Assembly (NCBI GenBank): GCA_032719365.1
Contig: CM064871.1
Coordinates: 25,765,566 to 25,829,565 of the forward strand
Source of the DNA: Prinsepia uniflora
Taxonomy: Eukaryota; Streptophyta; Magnoliopsida; Rosales; Rosaceae
Length of the DNA stretch: 64,000 bases
Direction of reading: 5' to 3'
Shown here: positions 47,395 to 61,028 of the stretch, one piece after another
Numbering within the stretch: the stretch's first letter is position 1
Layout: every line of letters starts with the position of its first letter
Translations under genes and position numbers: made by a program
Notes under the pieces: generated by a model
The model's input: the letters and a program-made list of their open reading frames with translations, nothing else
Told to the model about the DNA's origin: nothing
The model's database searches: none

Positions 47395-47724
47395 TGTAAC
47401 GACCCGTCCCGAATTCCGGGATTAGATTAGTGACTAATCTTGATTAGTGAGGTTGATCGGTGGTTAGTAGGGCGAGATCGGACAAAATGTGCAAAATGAT
47501 CGTTTTGCCCATAGTCGTGGGCAAAATGTTGACTTTTTGATCGGGCGGTCAAATGGACTTTGACCGATGACCGTGACGTAGTTCGGGACGTCACGAGTTC
47601 ATAGACAGGTGGCACGTAGATTCCGACATTCGAGGAGAAAGTTATGATGTTCGGAAGTCGAGGGGCATTTTGGTAATTTGGCATATTAGGGGCCAAATGT
47701 TGACTTTTTGACCAGGGGGTCCAA
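47395..47724 (+). mobile_element. LTR start fragment K, interrupted by the tandem array
   Basis: Starts 'tgtaacgacccgtcccgaa' and has two U3 modules. It stops inside 'gaccagggggtccaa' where the minus-strand tandem array begins; the remainder, if present, lies beyond the window. Confidence 0.82.
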
Positions 47725-50700
47725 TGACAGGACCCGTCCCAACTGGACGTCAAAAACCGTACCCGGTCCTGCTCCCGTCTGACAAGTCAACTGAAAGTCC
47801 GAAACTACCCTTCAGTACCTGCCAGACAAGGGAATTTTTGCGCCTGTGCCCGCACATACCCCCACCTCTGGAATAGCCTCGATCAACGCGCCACGACCTG
47901 AAGGGTTAACAAAATAGAAAAGGTGTGAGTGGACAAAAATGACCTCTTATAAAAACATTTACCAAAATACATTCTTACCCTCCAGTTTTCACAAACTTGC
48001 ATGCATATCGTAAAACATGAGTAATAGTATGAAATCATTCAAGTATGAACAGTGGACCGATAAAATCAAAACATATTTTCTCATGGTCCACAAAAACTCA
48101 TGTTCATCAAATCAGTTTAACATCTCAAAAAGTTCACAGTTTCTTTAAATCATTTTAACCGCTAAACCACGGTTTTCTCAAAATCATTTCCCATAATCCA
48201 CGGGACTTATTTCCATATCATGTTGCTTAGAGTCACGTTTATCCCTGCAACGCGTGCAAATCAATAGGCTCAAGGACCGCTCAAAAGCCGAGCATCCGCT
48301 ACTGTGAACACATCATCAGTCAGCAATCCGTCGCTGGGAAAAACCTCACCAGTCGACGATCCGGATCTCGTGAACACATCACTTACCGATCCATATAATC
48401 CAGCACATCTGATCTGAGTCAAGCCTCCCCTGGGCTGCAAGACAAAGATCGTGCTACGTGACCTCTTCGGGGTAAACACTTCCATCCCGAAGGCGAGCGT
48501 TATCTCCAGGGTGCACTCCGGGGAAAAACATATTTTCTCCCGAAAGCCCTAAATATCCGCAACATATCACCATCACAAAAACCAGTGAAAAACAGTTGCA
48601 TTAAAAACCAAATCATATATCAATACAGGGTCTCAGCCCCAAGTCCCGATTTACTTTATAAATCCGAAAATCATCAATATCATCATGTCATCACATGGAA
48701 ATACAATTCCAACCAAAATCACAATTCCATTGTGTCTCAAGCCCAAAATATCAATATCACGTAAATCCGTGCAACCGTAAACCCGAGTTGCCACGATCAC
48801 GTAAATCCATGAAATCAATCACTGACTCATAATCCGAGTCCAAATATCATTTTCAACTTCCTGACTCATAACCCGAGTCAAAACATCATTTTCAATCCGG
48901 GCTTAGCCCAAAACATCTTTTGCATGTTCCTCGTAAAACGTGCCCGAAAGACTGATTAAAATAATCATAAAATCACGAGGATACCAAAAATCATCAAATT
49001 CATCAAATTCACATGTAACTCCAAATCCGAGTCAAAATCATTATTTACTTGGGTTCTCACGCCCACAATATCATTTTTAACCAATTTCATGATTTCTCGG
49101 AAATCGTGCCAAAATATAATAATATAATAATCATAAAACCGCGAAAATCGAGAAATCACCGAATCAAAGCATCAATCATGTCAAATCATAGAAATTCATA
49201 TAAATAAGCATTTTAAACCATATATGCATGCATCACAGTTAGAAAACCAAAAGTCCACTCACAGTCCGTCCTAGCTGCCGCCTCGATATGCGTGCCATAA
49301 GCCTCCTCGGGCTAATCCGACCTCTTCGGGTCATCTTGACCTGTCCAAATCATATCCAAAGGTTACTACTAACCTATACAAGTCCATATTAAGAACCCTA
49401 AATTTTTCCGGAAAGGTCAACGTGTCTCGTACACGTTTCCCGAGGTGAAAACCCTTGATTTGACTAACTTAACGATCTCCGATCGACCCGAAACCACCGC
49501 CATTGGATCCAGATCGTCGAAACCCTTAAAATAGTCCTGGTCCCACCTAAAAATACCCTCCCACGCGCCCACACGCGCGAGTCAAAGTTTTAGTCAAATG
49601 GTGACCAAAAAGTCAACGATGATGTCATCAAAGTCAACGCTGACATCATCATGAACAGTAAGTCAACGATCAAAAGTCAACGGGTCAGAGTCAACGAGTC
49701 AACTCGCCTGTCAACGAGTCAACTCTCCGGAGACCGAGTCAACTCGACGGCAACTCGCCGGAATTTCTCGCCGGAAAACTCCATTGATGCCCCAAACTTC
49801 AAACTTCGATATCTCACTCGTTTCTCAACCAAATTCGACGTTCTACCTATGTAAATCCATCTACTCGAGCCAAGGATTCCAAATATTAACCCAGAAAATT
49901 CAGAAAGTACCTGGATTTTAAGTTATGGCCAATCAAAGTTTCGGCCAGATTTCCAATCATCATTCCGTTCACCTCCAACGTCCAAATTCGTCCCAAATTG
50001 CACCTACAAGCTCGTGAGAGCTCAAAGAACATCATCCTAAGCTTAGAATCGATCAACACCATCAAAATCAAAAACCCAAAATTTGAATCCTACGGTTTTA
50101 CCTTCCAAAATTCCGGCCACCGTGCACAACGGTCCTTACCGTGGCCACCATTGGGTTCGTCTCAACATCCTCTCCAACTTTCGTTCACGGGTCATAAGCA
50201 ATGGATGATGATTGAGAGGTGTTTGTGTAGGATTGAGGTATATGGTTTTGAAGAAAATAAATGAAGAAATGAAGATGACGGATGATGAAGAATGCATGAT
50301 AAGGAATGATTAAAAAATATGGATTAATGGGAAACATGTTCCACAATTTAGGGCCTCAAAACAAGGGATGGGTGACACTTGTCACTCATCCAAGTGTTCA
50401 CAAACTCTGATCACTATTCACTATTTAATAATATTTTAATCGAAATCCCGGTTCGTTCGGTTAATCGATTTCGCTCCCGTGACCACAACTTCGTCATCGA
50501 ATCTCCGATTTCGGCGTGCCGCCTGTCTATGAATTCGTATCGACTCGACCTACGTAACGATTCTTGGCCCTCGTCCATTGGACTTCCCGGGTCAAAAGTC
50601 AACATTTGGCCCCTTTTTAGCCAAATTACGAAAATGCCCTCGAACTTCCGAACGTCATAACTTTTTCCTTGAATGTCGGAATCGAACGTGCCACCTGTCT

Positions 50701-50907
50701 ATGAACTCGTGACGTCCCGAACTATGTCACAGTCATCGATCAAAGTCCGTTTGACCGCCCGAACTAAAAGTCAACATTTTGCCCACGCTAGGGGCAAAAC
50801 GGTCATTTTGCACAATTCGTCCGATTTCACTCAACTAATCCCCGATTAGTCATTTTAAACCATAATTAATTAATATTCAATCCTGATATTCGGGACGGGT
50901 CATTACA
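47725..50907 (-). mobile_element. Tandem LARD array, LTR 1 (3,183 bp)
   Basis: Read on the minus strand this is the terminal 3' LTR. It starts 'tgtaatgacccgtccc' (at 50907) and ends 'gggacgggtcctgtca' (at 47725). It holds the palindrome (50366-50391), two U3 modules 172 bp apart, a W-box cluster and the pair 49253-49264 / 47923-47934. It is preceded by a polypurine tract. It is non-coding; short open frames recur in all three LTRs only because the DNA is nearly identical. Confidence 0.95.
49581..49742 (-). promoter_or_regulatory. W-box (TTGAC) cluster in array LTR
   Basis: Eleven GTCAA cores (TTGAC on the sense strand of the element) lie in 162 bp; nine are GTCAAC. Copies lie at 56233-56394 and 62885-63046. 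TTGAC(C/T) is the WRKY binding core. A TGACATCATC-type motif is interleaved. Regulatory function is inferred from motif density. Confidence 0.65.
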
Positions 50908-53900
50908 ACCTTCCCCCCTTAAAGAATTTTGTCCCCGAAATTCCAACTACTCGTATTCCACAACTACCTAGTGGAAAACAAATGGCCTCACATCACGTGT
51001 ACACATGTACACCCACTAGCCAACACAGAACTCGTCTGCACTGAGACGTCACATCACCGATGCACGTCGTACTAACTACACTTGACCACCTCGAGTGAAA
51101 TCGATCACCAGAAATTGGCAATGTCACCATTAAGCTGACTCTTTCAGCTTGACGGCCCCACGTAATCACTAATGTGCCCTGACCTTCGCTCTCATAGAGA
51201 GTCACCAAAACTCACCTGTCAGTCCATGCTGACACTACTAACCAATATGTCACCACAAGCCATACTGTCACCACCAAGCTTTACCACCCTAGTAAAGCGC
51301 CAATCAGTAACAAATCAGTGACAACACATCATACTACAACGTCCGTCAATGTAGCATAAGATCATCAACATGATCTCCCCTCGCAGGGCAAACTCAATCC
51401 TGCGACTAATACCTACAGCAGTTACCACAACTGTCACCCCCTCAGCGATCCCAGATGCTGGTAAGGTCAGGACATGATAACATCTCGCCGCAAAGCAACT
51501 TGCGGTCACATCAACCACCAACTCACTCATCCTGAGTATACGCATACCGTCATCACACTCAATCAGACGGTGTAAATGGAACACGTTGAACACCAGCCTA
51601 GCAGTGATCACACAACTCAACACTAGAGTTACTCTAGCCAACCATGGCTAAGAGCACCTGCTCAAACAATCACTGAATGCATCAGAACCACTCTGCCCAG
51701 TGTATCGTGTTCAATGTCCAGTTCACGTTCACAACCAAAACCAATGGTATTGGAACTAAGCCAAGCACCAACACATTTATCGACACATCACTGGTACATC
51801 CCATGTACCGTCACTAAGTATCAAGTACCCTCGTCCATACGATACAGCACATCGTACACCAAGCAAGATCCTACAGCTGGACCCCAGTACTCGACCCATA
51901 GACCAATATGGTCGATCCCAAACCAGGTAAGGAAAAAGTAAAAATCCTGAGGGTTTAGCTAACATCGACAATCCTTGTTCTATGCTACCCAAAAACACCT
52001 CGCCAAATGACAACACTCAGAATGACACATCAACGTGTCCACAGGGAAGAACGCCTAGTTCTCCCGGGATTCACATCAACCCTGGCCACCACAAGTCTGC
52101 AAAGTATCGTACCCCAAACCATGTACAAGGTACATACATCTATCCCTTGACCAGACTACAACCACTTAGGTCATAGCCAAATACGTTCCAATAATGGAGT
52201 CCATTTGCTCAAACCAGCAGTAGACAAATCGAAACTCCACCCATCCTCTAGTTCCAATTCCAAATCTGAATTCGCAATCTCGTAAGAAATCCCGAATCCA
52301 AACCCAGACATCACATTTTTAATCCATGACCAAATCCGAATCCGAAATCATTATTCCGTAAGCTAGCATTTGGAATAATCATTCCGCGCCCAAATCCAGT
52401 ATTCCACTTTCAAGTTCCAAAATCGAATCCTGAATCGTCACCCAGAAATTCGGTTCCAAAACCCGAAATCTCGTTCACGTCCACTCGGACACACCCAAAA
52501 CCGAACCTATCGGTTACCAGTTCACTATACTCGGTTGACTTCATAGGGAAGCCAATCCCATCAGTCACAACTCTAAGGCTGACCAAATTCGACCCCGTCG
52601 GAAACCTACTCGCTCGAGTAACATACCATGAGGGGCTCCACTTCGAAAAGAAGTTCAGTCCCGTCTTTTATGACTCACATACCGACGTAAGAGTGATAAA
52701 CTCTCTACCCAACTGGATCATCAGGATCACGACCCAGATCCATCACGACGTCTGCCAACCATGAACATCACGATCCTAGATCGTCACAATGCCCAATGTC
52801 CACGACATCACAAACCCGATCCACCTAGGATCCACACAGTTAACTACTAGGAACCATAGGGTCTTACACCCTCATCTCATTTGCGTACTGTCACAACGTT
52901 TGACAACCAACGCCCACAATTAAACAGTTTAGTCAACGACGAGACACGCCGCGACTATGGGTTCTCACTGATTACCTCGTATCTACCCTTGCCATCCCAC
53001 TCAGGGAAAACCAAGGATGATCCAAAACAATGACACCAGTACTCATCCTACGTGGATGCAAACAAAACTCGCTGCACTCCCCATGCCATGTAACCCATCA
53101 TCGTCTGCCACCAAGCAGAAAATAAGAAATCACCCCCGATGACTTCAGAATACCTAATCCCAATACGGAAAAACCCGCAATTCTCCTATCACCTCAAACA
53201 CAACCTCTCACGATTCTGTAGGTCCAACCATGTTGAAACCAACGCACTTCGGACACCAACCACGTGTCCCATTTAGACTGGTTACGGGCACCTACCCAAC
53301 TCGACAAAGTCATAACTCGACTCGTGACTCATCGTCAGCACAAACACCGGCACCAACACCAGCACACAGACAACAGTATTAGTATGAGCACACCGTGTGC
53401 AAAACTGACAACTCTGGATCTCCGCTCATAACAAGCGACGACCCCGTACCTCTGCTCGAATAGGAGAAACTCTGCCTCCCTCGTACCTAACAACTCCGGG
53501 TACAATCACCCTGACAACTCATGTGAGAAAATGAAACGTCCCCTGAACGTCCCCCGATTCTCCATAACCACTCAGTAGTAGTGCCTGCCACAGAATTGTG
53601 CAGACCTAACCACCAGACACCGGTATCGAGACTCCACATCCAATGGAATCATGTACCCGTACACTACTCTGTATCCCCACTCTGGGATTCCATCGACATG
53701 TACCAACCCCGACTGTGGATTGCAGTTCCACCACTAAAGCTGACATGACTAGACCTGACACAATCGTCACTCGGTCTCGACTTCGAAAAGTCATTAAGAG
53801 TCAAACCACTCGCTAGCACACATTTCCGAACCAAACATCCCACCTTAGGGTTCCGCGATTACTACCTAGGGTTCCTCAAAACCCGACAGCTCCTGAGACT

Positions 53901-54376
53901 TAAGATATTACCATGACTCATCTCGAGTCCTAACCGAATTCTTGACTCATTCATCCATGCCATCCCTGGCATACCCAGTCACCTAGCAAATTACTGCAGG
54001 TGAACCACATCATATACCACTTACAAAGCCTAAGGATACACCAACACACTCTAGACGTTGGGAACTCACATTCCGCACAAGGAATTTACTGAGAATATTC
54101 TCATCGTGGGTCCAACCTACCCAATTATGCTACCTTCCAAGCCTCTGGATCCAATAAATCCAGGGACCCACAAGAATACTGATTCGACAATTAGTAAGCC
54201 GTAGTTACACAAATTAATATCTGACCCACAAACCAAGGTCAATTACATTCCGAGATTAATCACAAGGTCTCAAATACCCTAATATACCCATCTCACAACC
54301 AGGTCGCGCACGAGGCTCGCGTTCCGGAGGTATGGCATGGCAACAGCATCAGCAACCTAGTGCTCTGATACCAACT
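50908..54376 (-). mobile_element. Tandem LARD array, internal region 1 (3,469 bp)
   Basis: It is flanked by a polypurine tract (50908-50921, 'aaggggggaaggt' on the minus strand) and a Met PBS ('gctctgatacca' just before 54377). No gag or pol motif and no frame above about 110 codons is seen. It is homologous but diverged from element D (16413-19990), which shows the non-coding interior has persisted as a unit. Confidence 0.92.
54362..54373 (-). promoter_or_regulatory. Primer-binding site, initiator tRNA-Met (array copy 1)
   Basis: The plus strand reads 'gctctgatacca', three bases from LTR 2. The second copy is at 61014-61025. Confidence 0.92.
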
Positions 54377-57300
54377 TGACAGGACCCGTCCCAACTGGAC
54401 GTCAAAAACCGTACCCGGTCCTGCTCCCGTCTGACAAGTCAACTGAAAGTCCGAAACTACCCTTCAGTACCTGCCAGACAAGGGAATTTTTGCGCCTGTG
54501 CCCGCACATACCCCCACCTCTGGAATAGCCTCGATCAACGTGCCACGACCTGAAGGGTTAACAAAATAGAAAAGGTGTGAGTGGACAAAAATGACCTCTT
54601 ATAAAAACATTTACCAAAATACATTCTTACCCTCCAGTTTTCACAAACTTGCATGCATATCGTAAAACATGAGTAATAGTATGAAATCATTCAAGTATGA
54701 ACAGTGGACCGATAAAATCAAAACATATTTTCTCATGGTCCACAAAAACTCATGTTCATCAAATCAGTTTAACATCTCAAAAAGTTCACAGTTTCTTTAA
54801 ATCATTTTAACCGCTAAACCACGGTTTTCTCAAAATCATTTCCCATAATCCACGGGACTTATTTCCATATCATGTTGCTTAGAGTCACGTTTATCCCTGC
54901 AACGCGTGCAAATCAATAGGCTCAAGGACCGCTCAAAAGCCGAGCATCCGCTACTGTGAACACATCATCAGTCAGCAATCCGTCGCTGGGAAAAACCTCA
55001 CCAGTCGACGATCCGGATCTCGTGAACACATCACTTACCGATCCATATAATCCAGCACATCTGATCTGAGTCAAGCCTCCCCTGGGCTGCAAGACAAAGA
55101 TCGTGCTACGTGACCTCTTCGGGGTAAACACTTCCATCCCGAAGGCGAGCGTTATCTCCAGGGTGCACTCCGGGGAAAAACATATTTTCTCCCGAAAGCC
55201 CTAAATATCCGCAACATATCACCATCACAAAAACCAGTGAAAAACAGTTGCATTAAAAACCAAATCATATATCAATACAGGGTCTCAGCCCCAAGTCCCG
55301 ATTTACTTTATAAATCCGAAAATCATCAATATCATCATGTCATCACATGGAAATACAATTCCAACCAAAATCACAATTCCATTGTGTCTCAAGCCCAAAA
55401 TATCAATATCACGTAAATCCGTGCAACCGTAAACCCGAGTTGCCACGATCACGTAAATCCATGAAATCAATCACTGACTCATAATCCGAGTCCAAATATC
55501 ATTTTCAACTTCCTGACTCATAACCCGAGTCAAAACATCATTTTCAATCCGGGCTTAGCCCAAAACATCTTTTGCATGTTCCTCGTAAAACGTGCCCGAA
55601 AGACTGATTAAAATAATCATAAAATCACGAGGATACCAAAAATCATCAAATTCATCAAATTCACATGTAACTCCAAATCCGAGTCAAAATCATTATTTAC
55701 TTGGGTTCTCACGCCCACAATATCATTTTTAACCAATTTCATGATTTCTCGGAAATCGTGCCAAAATATAATAATATAATAATCATAAAACCGCGAAAAT
55801 CGAGAAATCACCGAATCAAAGCATCAATCATGTCAAATCATAGAAATTCATATAAATAAGCATTTTAAACCATATATGCATGCATCACAGTTAGAAAACC
55901 AAAAGTCCACTCACAGTCCGTCCTAGCTGCCGCCTCGATATGCGTGCCATAAGCCTCCTCGGGCTAATCCGACCTCTTCGGGTCATCTTGACCTGTCCAA
56001 ATCATATCCAAAGGTTACTACTAACCTATACAAGTCCATATTAAGAACCCTAAATTTTTCCGGAAAGGTCAACGTGTCTCGTACACGTTTCCCGAGGTGA
56101 AAACCCTTGATTTGACTAACTTAACGATCTCCGATCGACCCGAAACCACCGCCATTGGATCCAGATCGTCGAAACCCTTAAAATAGTCCTGGTCCCACCT
56201 AAAAATACCCTCCCACGCGCCCACACGCGCGAGTCAAAGTTTTAGTCAAATGGTGACCAAAAAGTCAACGATGATGTCATCAAAGTCAACGCTGACATCA
56301 TCATGAACAGTAAGTCAACGATCAAAAGTCAACGGGTCAGAGTCAACGAGTCAACTCGCCTGTCAACGAGTCAACTCTCCGGAGACCGAGTCAACTCGAC
56401 GGCAACTCGCCGGAATTTCTCGCCGGAAAACTCCATTGATGCCCCAAACTTCAAACTTCGATATCTCACTCGTTTCTCAACCAAATTCGACGTTCTACCT
56501 ATGTAAATCCATCTACTCGAGCCAAGGATTCCAAATATTAACCCAGAAAATTCAGAAAGTACCTGGATTTTAAGTTATGGCCAATCAAAGTTTCGGCCAG
56601 ATTTCCAATCATCATTCCGTTCACCTCCAACGTCCAAATTCGTCCCAAATTGCACCTACAAGCTCGTGAGAGCTCAAAGAACATCATCCTAAGCTTAGAA
56701 TCGATCAACACCATCAAAATCAAAAACCCAAAATTTGAATCCTACGGTTTTACCTTCCAAAATTCCGGCCACCGTGCACAACGGTCCTTACCGTGGCCAC
56801 CATTGGGTTCGTCTCAACATCCTCTCCAACTTTCGTTCACGGGTCATAAGCAATGGATGATGATTGAGAGGTGTTTGTGTAGGATTGAGGTATATGGTTT
56901 TGAAGAAAATAAATGAAGAAATGAAGATGACGGATGATGAAGAATGCATGATAAGGAATGATTAAAAAATATGGATTAATGGGAAACATGTTCCACAATT
57001 TAGGGCCTCAAAACAAGGGATGGGTGACACTTGTCACTCATCCAAGTGTTCACAAACTCTGATCACTATTCACTATTTAATAATATTTTAATCGAAATCC
57101 CGGTTCGTTCGGTTAATCGATTTCGCTCCCGTGACCACAACTTCGTCATCGAATCTCCGATTTCGGCGTGCCGCCTGTCTATGAATTCGTATCGACTCGA
57201 CCTACGTAACGATTCTTGGCCCTCGTCCATTGGACTTCCCGGGTCAAAAGTCAACATTTGGCCCCTTTTTAGCCAAATTACGAAAATGCCCTCGAACTTC

Positions 57301-57559
57301 CGAACGTCATAACTTTTTCCTTGAATGTCGGAATCGAACGTGCCACCTGTCTATGAACTCGTGACGTCCCGAACTATGTCACAGTCATCGATCAAAGTCC
57401 GTTTGACCGCCCGAACTAAAAGTCAACATTTTGCCCACGCTAGGGGCAAAACGGTCATTTTGCACAATTCGTCCGATTTCACTCAACTAATCCCCGATTA
57501 GTCATTTTAAACCATAATTAATTAATATTCAATCCTGATATTCGGGACGGGTCATTACA
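54377..57559 (-). mobile_element. Tandem LARD array, LTR 2 (shared middle LTR)
   Basis: 3,183 bp, offset exactly 6,652 from LTR 1. By eye I find one difference from LTR 1 (T at 54541 against C at 47889). It serves as 5' LTR of internal region 1 and 3' LTR of internal region 2. Confidence 0.95.
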
Positions 57560-60500
57560 ACCTTCCCCCCTTAAAGAATTTTGTCCCCGAAATTCCAACT
57601 ACTCGTATTCCACAACTACCTAGTGGAAAACAAATGGCCTCACATCACGTGTACACATGTACACCCACTAGCCAACACAGAACTCGTCTGCACTGAGACG
57701 TCACATCACCGATGCACGTCGTACTAACTACACTTGACCACCTCGAGTGAAATCGATCACCAGAAATTGGCAATGTCACCATTAAGCTGACTCTTTCAGC
57801 TTGACGGCCCCACGTAATCACTAATGTGCCCTGACCTTCGCTCTCATAGAGAGTCACCAAAACTCACCTGTCAGTCCATGCTGACACTACTAACCAATAT
57901 GTCACCACAAGCCATACTGTCACCACCAAGCTTTACCACCCTAGTAAAGCGCCAATCAGTAACAAATCAGTGACAACACATCATACTACAACGTCCGTCA
58001 ATGTAGCATAAGATCATCAACATGATCTCCCCTCGCAGGGCAAACTCAATCCTGCGACTAATACCTACAGCAGTTACCACAACTGTCACCCCCTCAGCGA
58101 TCCCAGATGCTGGTAAGGTCAGGACATGATAACATCTCGCCGCAAAGCAACTTGCGGTCACATCAACCACCAACTCACTCATCCTGAGTATACGCATACC
58201 GTCATCACACTCAATCAGACGGTGTAAATGGAACACGTTGAACACCAGCCTAGCAGTGATCACACAACTCAACACTAGAGTTACTCTAGCCAACCATGGC
58301 TAAGAGCACCTGCTCAAACAATCACTGAATGCATCAGAACCACTCTGCCCAGTGTATCGTGTTCAATGTCCAGTTCACGTTCACAACCAAAACCAATGGT
58401 ATTGGAACTAAGCCAAGCACCAACACATTTATCGACACATCACTGGTACATCCCATGTACCGTCACTAAGTATCAAGTACCCTCGTCCATACGATACAGC
58501 ACATCGTACACCAAGCAAGATCCTACAGCTGGACCCCAGTACTCGACCCATAGACCAATATGGTCGATCCCAAACCAGGTAAGGAAAAAGTAAAAATCCT
58601 GAGGGTTTAGCTAACATCGACAATCCTTGTTCTATGCTACCCAAAAACACCTCGCCAAATGACAACACTCAGAATGACACATCAACGTGTCCACAGGGAA
58701 GAACGCCTAGTTCTCCCGGGATTCACATCAACCCTGGCCACCACAAGTCTGCAAAGTATCGTACCCCAAACCATGTACAAGGTACATACATCTATCCCTT
58801 GACCAGACTACAACCACTTAGGTCATAGCCAAATACGTTCCAATAATGGAGTCCATTTGCTCAAACCAGCAGTAGACAAATCGAAACTCCACCCATCCTC
58901 TAGTTCCAATTCCAAATCTGAATTCGCAATCTCGTAAGAAATCCCGAATCCAAACCCAGACATCACATTTTTAATCCATGACCAAATCCGAATCCGAAAT
59001 CATTATTCCGTAAGCTAGCATTTGGAATAATCATTCCGCGCCCAAATCCAGTATTCCACTTTCAAGTTCCAAAATCGAATCCTGAATCGTCACCCAGAAA
59101 TTCGGTTCCAAAACCCGAAATCTCGTTCACGTCCACTCGGACACACCCAAAACCGAACCTATCGGTTACCAGTTCACTATACTCGGTTGACTTCATAGGG
59201 AAGCCAATCCCATCAGTCACAACTCTAAGGCTGACCAAATTCGACCCCGTCGGAAACCTACTCGCTCGAGTAACATACCATGAGGGGCTCCACTTCGAAA
59301 AGAAGTTCAGTCCCGTCTTTTATGACTCACATACCGACGTAAGAGTGATAAACTCTCTACCCAACTGGATCATCAGGATCACGACCCAGATCCATCACGA
59401 CGTCTGCCAACCATGAACATCACGATCCTAGATCGTCACAATGCCCAATGTCCACGACATCACAAACCCGATCCACCTAGGATCCACACAGTTAACTACT
59501 AGGAACCATAGGGTCTTACACCCTCATCTCATTTGCGTACTGTCACAACGTTTGACAACCAACGCCCACAATTAAACAGTTTAGTCAACGACGAGACACG
59601 CCGCGACTATGGGTTCTCACTGATTACCTCGTATCTACCCTTGCCATCCCACTCAGGGAAAACCAAGGATGATCCAAAACAATGACACCAGTACTCATCC
59701 TACGTGGATGCAAACAAAACTCGCTGCACTCCCCATGCCATGTAACCCATCATCGTCTGCCACCAAGCAGAAAATAAGAAATCACCCCCGATGACTTCAG
59801 AATACCTAATCCCAATACGGAAAAACCCGCAATTCTCCTATCACCTCAAACACAACCTCTCACGATTCTGTAGGTCCAACCATGTTGAAACCAACGCACT
59901 TCGGACACCAACCACGTGTCCCATTTAGACTGGTTACGGGCACCTACCCAACTCGACAAAGTCATAACTCGACTCGTGACTCATCGTCAGCACAAACACC
60001 GGCACCAACACCAGCACACAGACAACAGTATTAGTATGAGCACACCGTGTGCAAAACTGACAACTCTGGATCTCCGCTCATAACAAGCGACGACCCCGTA
60101 CCTCTGCTCGAATAGGAGAAACTCTGCCTCCCTCGTACCTAACAACTCCGGGTACAATCACCCTGACAACTCATGTGAGAAAATGAAACGTCCCCTGAAC
60201 GTCCCCCGATTCTCCATAACCACTCAGTAGTAGTGCCTGCCACAGAATTGTGCAGACCTAACCACCAGACACCGGTATCGAGACTCCACATCCAATGGAA
60301 TCATGTACCCGTACACTACTCTGTATCCCCACTCTGGGATTCCATCGACATGTACCAACCCCGACTGTGGATTGCAGTTCCACCACTAAAGCTGACATGA
60401 CTAGACCTGACACAATCGTCACTCGGTCTCGACTTCGAAAAGTCATTAAGAGTCAAACCACTCGCTAGCACACATTTCCGAACCAAACATCCCACCTTAG

Positions 60501-61028
60501 GGTTCCGCGATTACTACCTAGGGTTCCTCAAAACCCGACAGCTCCTGAGACTTAAGATATTACCATGACTCATCTCGAGTCCTAACCGAATTCTTGACTC
60601 ATTCATCCATGCCATCCCTGGCATACCCAGTCACCTAGCAAATTACTGCAGGTGAACCACATCATATACCACTTACAAAGCCTAAGGATACACCAACACA
60701 CTCTAGACGTTGGGAACTCACATTCCGCACAAGGAATTTACTGAGAATATTCTCATCGTGGGTCCAACCTACCCAATTATGCTACCTTCCAAGCCTCTGG
60801 ATCCAATAAATCCAGGGACCCACAAGAATACTGATTCGACAATTAGTAAGCCGTAGTTACACAAATTAATATCTGACCCACAAACCAAGGTCAATTACAT
60901 TCCGAGATTAATCACAAGGTCTCAAATACCCTAATATACCCATCTCACAACCAGGTCGCGCACGAGGCTCGCGTTCCGGAGGTATGGCATGGCAACAGCA
61001 TCAGCAACCTAGTGCTCTGATACCAACT
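57560..61028 (-). mobile_element. Tandem LARD array, internal region 2 (3,469 bp)
   Basis: Same length as internal region 1, and identical in every line compared. It has the polypurine tract at 57560-57573 and the PBS at 61014-61025. No coding capacity. Confidence 0.94.
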
